From: Patescibacteria group bacterium
GTDB lineage: Bacteria; Patescibacteriota; Patescibacteriia; Patescibacteriales; GWC2-42-12
Length of the DNA: 7,510 nucleotides
NCBI GenBank assembly: GCA_018827685.1
Contig: JAHJXD010000066.1
Location: 1-7,510, forward strand
Direction of reading: 5' to 3'
The position numbers and the translations under genes were made by a program. The notes under the pieces were generated by a model that was not told where the DNA came from, made no database searches, and saw nothing but the letters and a program-made list of their open reading frames with translations. Below, one piece after another: positions 5,361 to 7,510 of this stretch (position 1 is the stretch's first letter; the number at the start of each line of letters is the position of its first letter).

Positions 5361-6477
5361 TCATTTTTTCACTCTCTGTTTGCTTAAATATGCTTCCATA
5401 AATTCGTCTAAACCTCCATCTAAAACCTTTTGAATATCCGAAGTTTCATGCTCAGTGCGATGGTCTTTTACTATTTGATAAGGTTGCATAACATAAGAAC
5501 GAATTTGCTTGCCCCATTCGGCTTTTTGCGCCTCACCGCGCATTTTTTTCTCTTCATCGCCCCTTTTTTCCTGTTCTAATTTAAACAGCTTGGCTTTTAA
5601 AATTTTTAAAGCGGTTTCTTTATTTTGATGCTGGGATCTCTGGGTTTGACAGGCTACGGTTAAACCTGTCGGAACATGCACAATGCGCACGGCCGAATCG
5701 GTTTTGTTGACGCTTTGTCCGCCAGGACCTGACGAGCGAAAAACGTCAACGCGCAAATCATTATCTTTTAAAATTATATCTTCGGTTTCCGGCAGTTCTG
5801 GAATAACTTCAACTAAAGCGAATGAAGTATGGCGCATTTTTTCCGCGTCAAACGGCGAGATACGCACTAAACGATGCACGCCAGATTCGCTTTTTAAATA
5901 GCCGTAAGCCCAGCTGCCGACAATCCGATAGCTCACGCTTTTGATGCCGGCTTCATTGCCAACCGTTCGGTCAACCAGCTCGGCCTGCCAATTTCTCTTT
6001 TCTGCAAAACGCAAAAACATACGCTCTAAAATTTGCGACCAATCTTGCGCATCAACTCCGCCCGTGCCCGCATGAATAGAAATTATAGCGTTGCTTCGGT
6101 CGTATTTGCCGGCAAACAAAACAAAAAACTCAAGCTCCTCGTATTGGCGCTTGAGTTGGTCATATTTTTTATTAACATAATCATTCAATGAAGCATCATC
6201 TTTTTCAGCCTGTGCTGAATTTTGTCCAAGAGCCACAAATTGCTCTAAATCTGTAATTTCTTTTTTTAAATTTTCCCATTTTATGACTTCCGCGTCATAT
6301 TCTTCAGTCTGCTTGCTTAAAATAATGGCTCGCTCCTGATCCTGCCAAAAATTTGGCTTGGACATTTCCACTTTTAACTCATTAACTTTTTCTTTCTGCC
6401 GATCCAAATCAAAGCAACCCCCAGGTATCCAGGAGGCGCTCTCTTAATATTTCTAAATTTTTTAATAGATTTTCCAT
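5361..6477 (-). CDS. prfB: Peptide chain release factor 2, +1 programmed frameshift
   Basis: RF2 ends translation at UGA and UAA. The gene is in two frames: ATG 6477 begins 22 codons ending W-G-L-L, then an in-frame TGA (6411-6409); slipping +1 at CTT-TGA continues D-L-D-R-Q-K to the stop at 5361. The site GGG-TTG-CTT-TGA (preceded by TGG) has the same spacing as the E. coli AGG-GGG-TAT-CTT-TGA site, including the G run that pairs with 16S rRNA. The joined protein is 371 residues, a normal length. It holds the SPF stop-recognition motif (about 207-209) and the catalytic GGQ in SSGPGGQSVNKTDSAVR (GGQ about 252-254). Low RF2 slows termination at the internal UGA and favours frameshifting, so RF2 controls its own level. 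The gene's real stop is also UGA. There is no strong Shine-Dalgarno site. comEC begins 1 nt later, so its output may follow prfB translation. Confidence 0.96.
6409..6420 (-). promoter_or_regulatory. prfB +1 frameshift site
   Basis: Minus-strand GGG-TTG-CTT-TGA: G-run, 3-nt spacer, slippery CTT and the UGA stop, followed by T rather than the C found in E. coli. The zero frame enters from ATG 6477; the +1 frame leaves as GAT-TTG-GAT. Confidence 0.93.
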
Positions 6478-6579
6478 AATTTAATCTTAACCTGTTACAG
6501 TCTTAAAGTAATCGTTTATACGGGATAAAATTAGAAATTCCGCAATACAAAATTAATCTGATATTTTTGCAATTATAGA

Positions 6580-7510
6580 CTAATTATCAGACAATCTTTT
6601 TATATTGAGAGGCAGTTTTACATAAAAAATACTACCCTTGCCCACCGCTGATTCTTCCCAAACTTTGCCTTTATGCGCTTCAATAATCAGTTTTACCAAA
6701 TAAAGGCCATAGCCGGTGCTATTAGGATTTTTTAAGAGTGACCTTTTGCCTCGTCCGCCTTCGGTCCAAAGATTTTTTCTGTCTTCATCAGTAATGCCAT
6801 CGCCCGTGTCTTTAACGTAAAAAAGGATTTGTTTTTCTTTCAGCTCAAGCCCGACAGTGATCTCGCCAGTGTTCGTATATTTCACCGCGTTATCCACTAA
6901 ATTGAGAGCCACCTCTTTTAACCAAAGCTTATCGCCGGTCAAAATATAATTTCCGTCTTTAATCTCGGTTTCCAATTTTAATCCTTTAATTTTGGCCTGA
7001 TCCTTTTTACTTTCTATGGCTTGTTCTACAACTTTTCTAAAGTCAATTGGCTTTATGTCATATTTTATCAGACCTGCTTGTAAGCTGGCGGCGTTTAAAA
7101 CTATATCAATCGTATTTATGCCTTCATTGTCCGAGTCTAAGCCCAGCATGGCCATTTCTTTGGCCTTGGGCGGAAGAGCTCCGAAACTGCCTTCAATCAT
7201 TTCGGCGAAAACACATTTTGAGCGGGTGAAATATCCCTTGACTTTATGGGTTACCAAATGTACTAAGTCTTGCCTTTGCTTTATTAATTTTTTCAAATCA
7301 ATATTGAGTTTAACAAACTCTTCTCTCTGCAAGATTTCTTTTTTAACGGATTTAATAAGCAAAACACCAAAAATTATAATCGCAACAAAAGTAATACTAT
7401 TTAAAATAAAATTTATAAAAACCTTAATAAAAAAGAACTGAGACCCTATAAATATGATCATGACGAAGACTAGGGCTTGAGTTGCTAAAAGTTTAATATT
7501 AAATATTTTA
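6580..7510 (-). CDS. Membrane sensor histidine kinase, N-terminus outside window
   Basis: The frame is open from the stop at 6580 to the right edge; ATG 7461 is preceded by hydrophobic codons in the same frame and has no Shine-Dalgarno site, so the true start is probably further right. Counting from that Met: hydrophobic segments run from before residue 1 to about 12 and from 14 to 36, then a coiled linker (38-64), the dimerisation/phosphoacceptor helix with LVTHKVKG (69-76, H72), N box LNLVDNAVKYT (187-197), G1 DTGDGI (218-223) and G2 STGYGLYLVK (248-257). The ATPase domain looks complete. The H-box lacks the acidic residue after His and the later Pro of the usual H-(E/D)-x-x-T/N-P. The signal sensed is unknown; only membrane segments are visible in the sensor part. 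prfB begins 102 nt downstream, and no partner regulator is adjacent. Confidence 0.9.
   Translation of the reverse strand, partial: KIFNIKLLATQALVFVMIIFIGSQFFFIKVFINFILNSITFVAIIIFGVLLIKSVKKEILQREEFVKLNIDLKKLIKQRQDLVHLVTHKVKGYFTRSKCVFAEMIEGSFGALPPKAKEMAMLGLDSDNEGINTIDIVLNAASLQAGLIKYDIKPIDFRKVVEQAIESKKDQAKIKGLKLETEIKDGNYILTGDKLWLKEVALNLVDNAVKYTNTGEITVGLELKEKQILFYVKDTGDGITDEDRKNLWTEGGRGKRSLLKNPNSTGYGLYLVKLIIEAHKGKVWEESAVGKGSIFYVKLPLNIKRLSDN

Noticed and set aside
6478..6579. Promoter for prfB (TTGCGG and TATAAA on the minus strand)
   Set aside because: The boxes are 19 nt apart with a poor -35; too weak to annotate, although some promoter here is possible.
7016..7441. 141-codon + strand frame opposite the histidine kinase
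   Set aside because: Antisense to clear kinase motifs; composition is Ser/Ile/Lys-rich as expected from a mirrored AT-rich gene.
1..7510. A new multi-gene defence or mobile system
   Set aside because: All full genes belong to known housekeeping, competence or signalling families; only the left edge shows mobile DNA, and it looks like an ordinary insertion sequence.

Overview
The window looks like a piece of a small, AT-rich bacterial genome, most likely from the Patescibacteria/CPR (Parcubacteria-like). This is inference from gene style: a nucleoside diphosphate kinase with a large internal insertion, a comEC split into separate membrane and hydrolase genes, a histidine kinase with a non-canonical H-box, and at least one apparently leaderless gene. 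UGA is used as a stop (prfB frameshift site, end of prfB, end of truncated hisS), so the UGA=Gly code of Gracilibacteria/SR1 does not apply.

Every gene lies on the minus strand, so the order of transcription is right to left. From the right edge: a membrane histidine kinase whose N-terminus lies outside the window (6580-7510); prfB (release factor 2) with a classic +1 programmed frameshift (5361-6477); comEC transmembrane DNA-uptake channel (3806-5359); its detached metallo-beta-lactamase-fold partner (2944-3801). prfB, comEC and the hydrolase gene are separated by 1 and 4 nt and should form one transcript. Next come a single-domain response regulator with an extended -10 promoter that places transcription start at or next to its ATG (2444-2830), then ndk (1796-2407) 36 nt downstream.

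After ndk there is an intrinsic terminator with a possible competing fold, a tRNA-Pro(GGG) gene (1530-1603), a short spacer with a second terminator-like hairpin and a promoter framed by a 12-bp inverted repeat, and then hisS (182-1294). hisS stops at residue 370, inside its C-terminal anticodon-binding domain. The left 181 bp are AT-rich and carry a promoter, a hairpin and the first 26 codons of what looks like an IS1634/IS4-type transposase. The simplest reading is that an insertion sequence has cut the 3' end off hisS.

Functionally the window mixes translation (hisS, prfB, tRNA-Pro), nucleotide metabolism and DNA uptake (ndk, comEC pair) and two-component signalling (kinase and stand-alone receiver, about 3.7 kb apart). 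I see no defence system, CRISPR array or clearly new multi-gene system. The most notable points are the interrupted hisS, the split comEC, the atypical kinase H-box, the leaderless receiver promoter and the foldable ndk-tRNA spacer.
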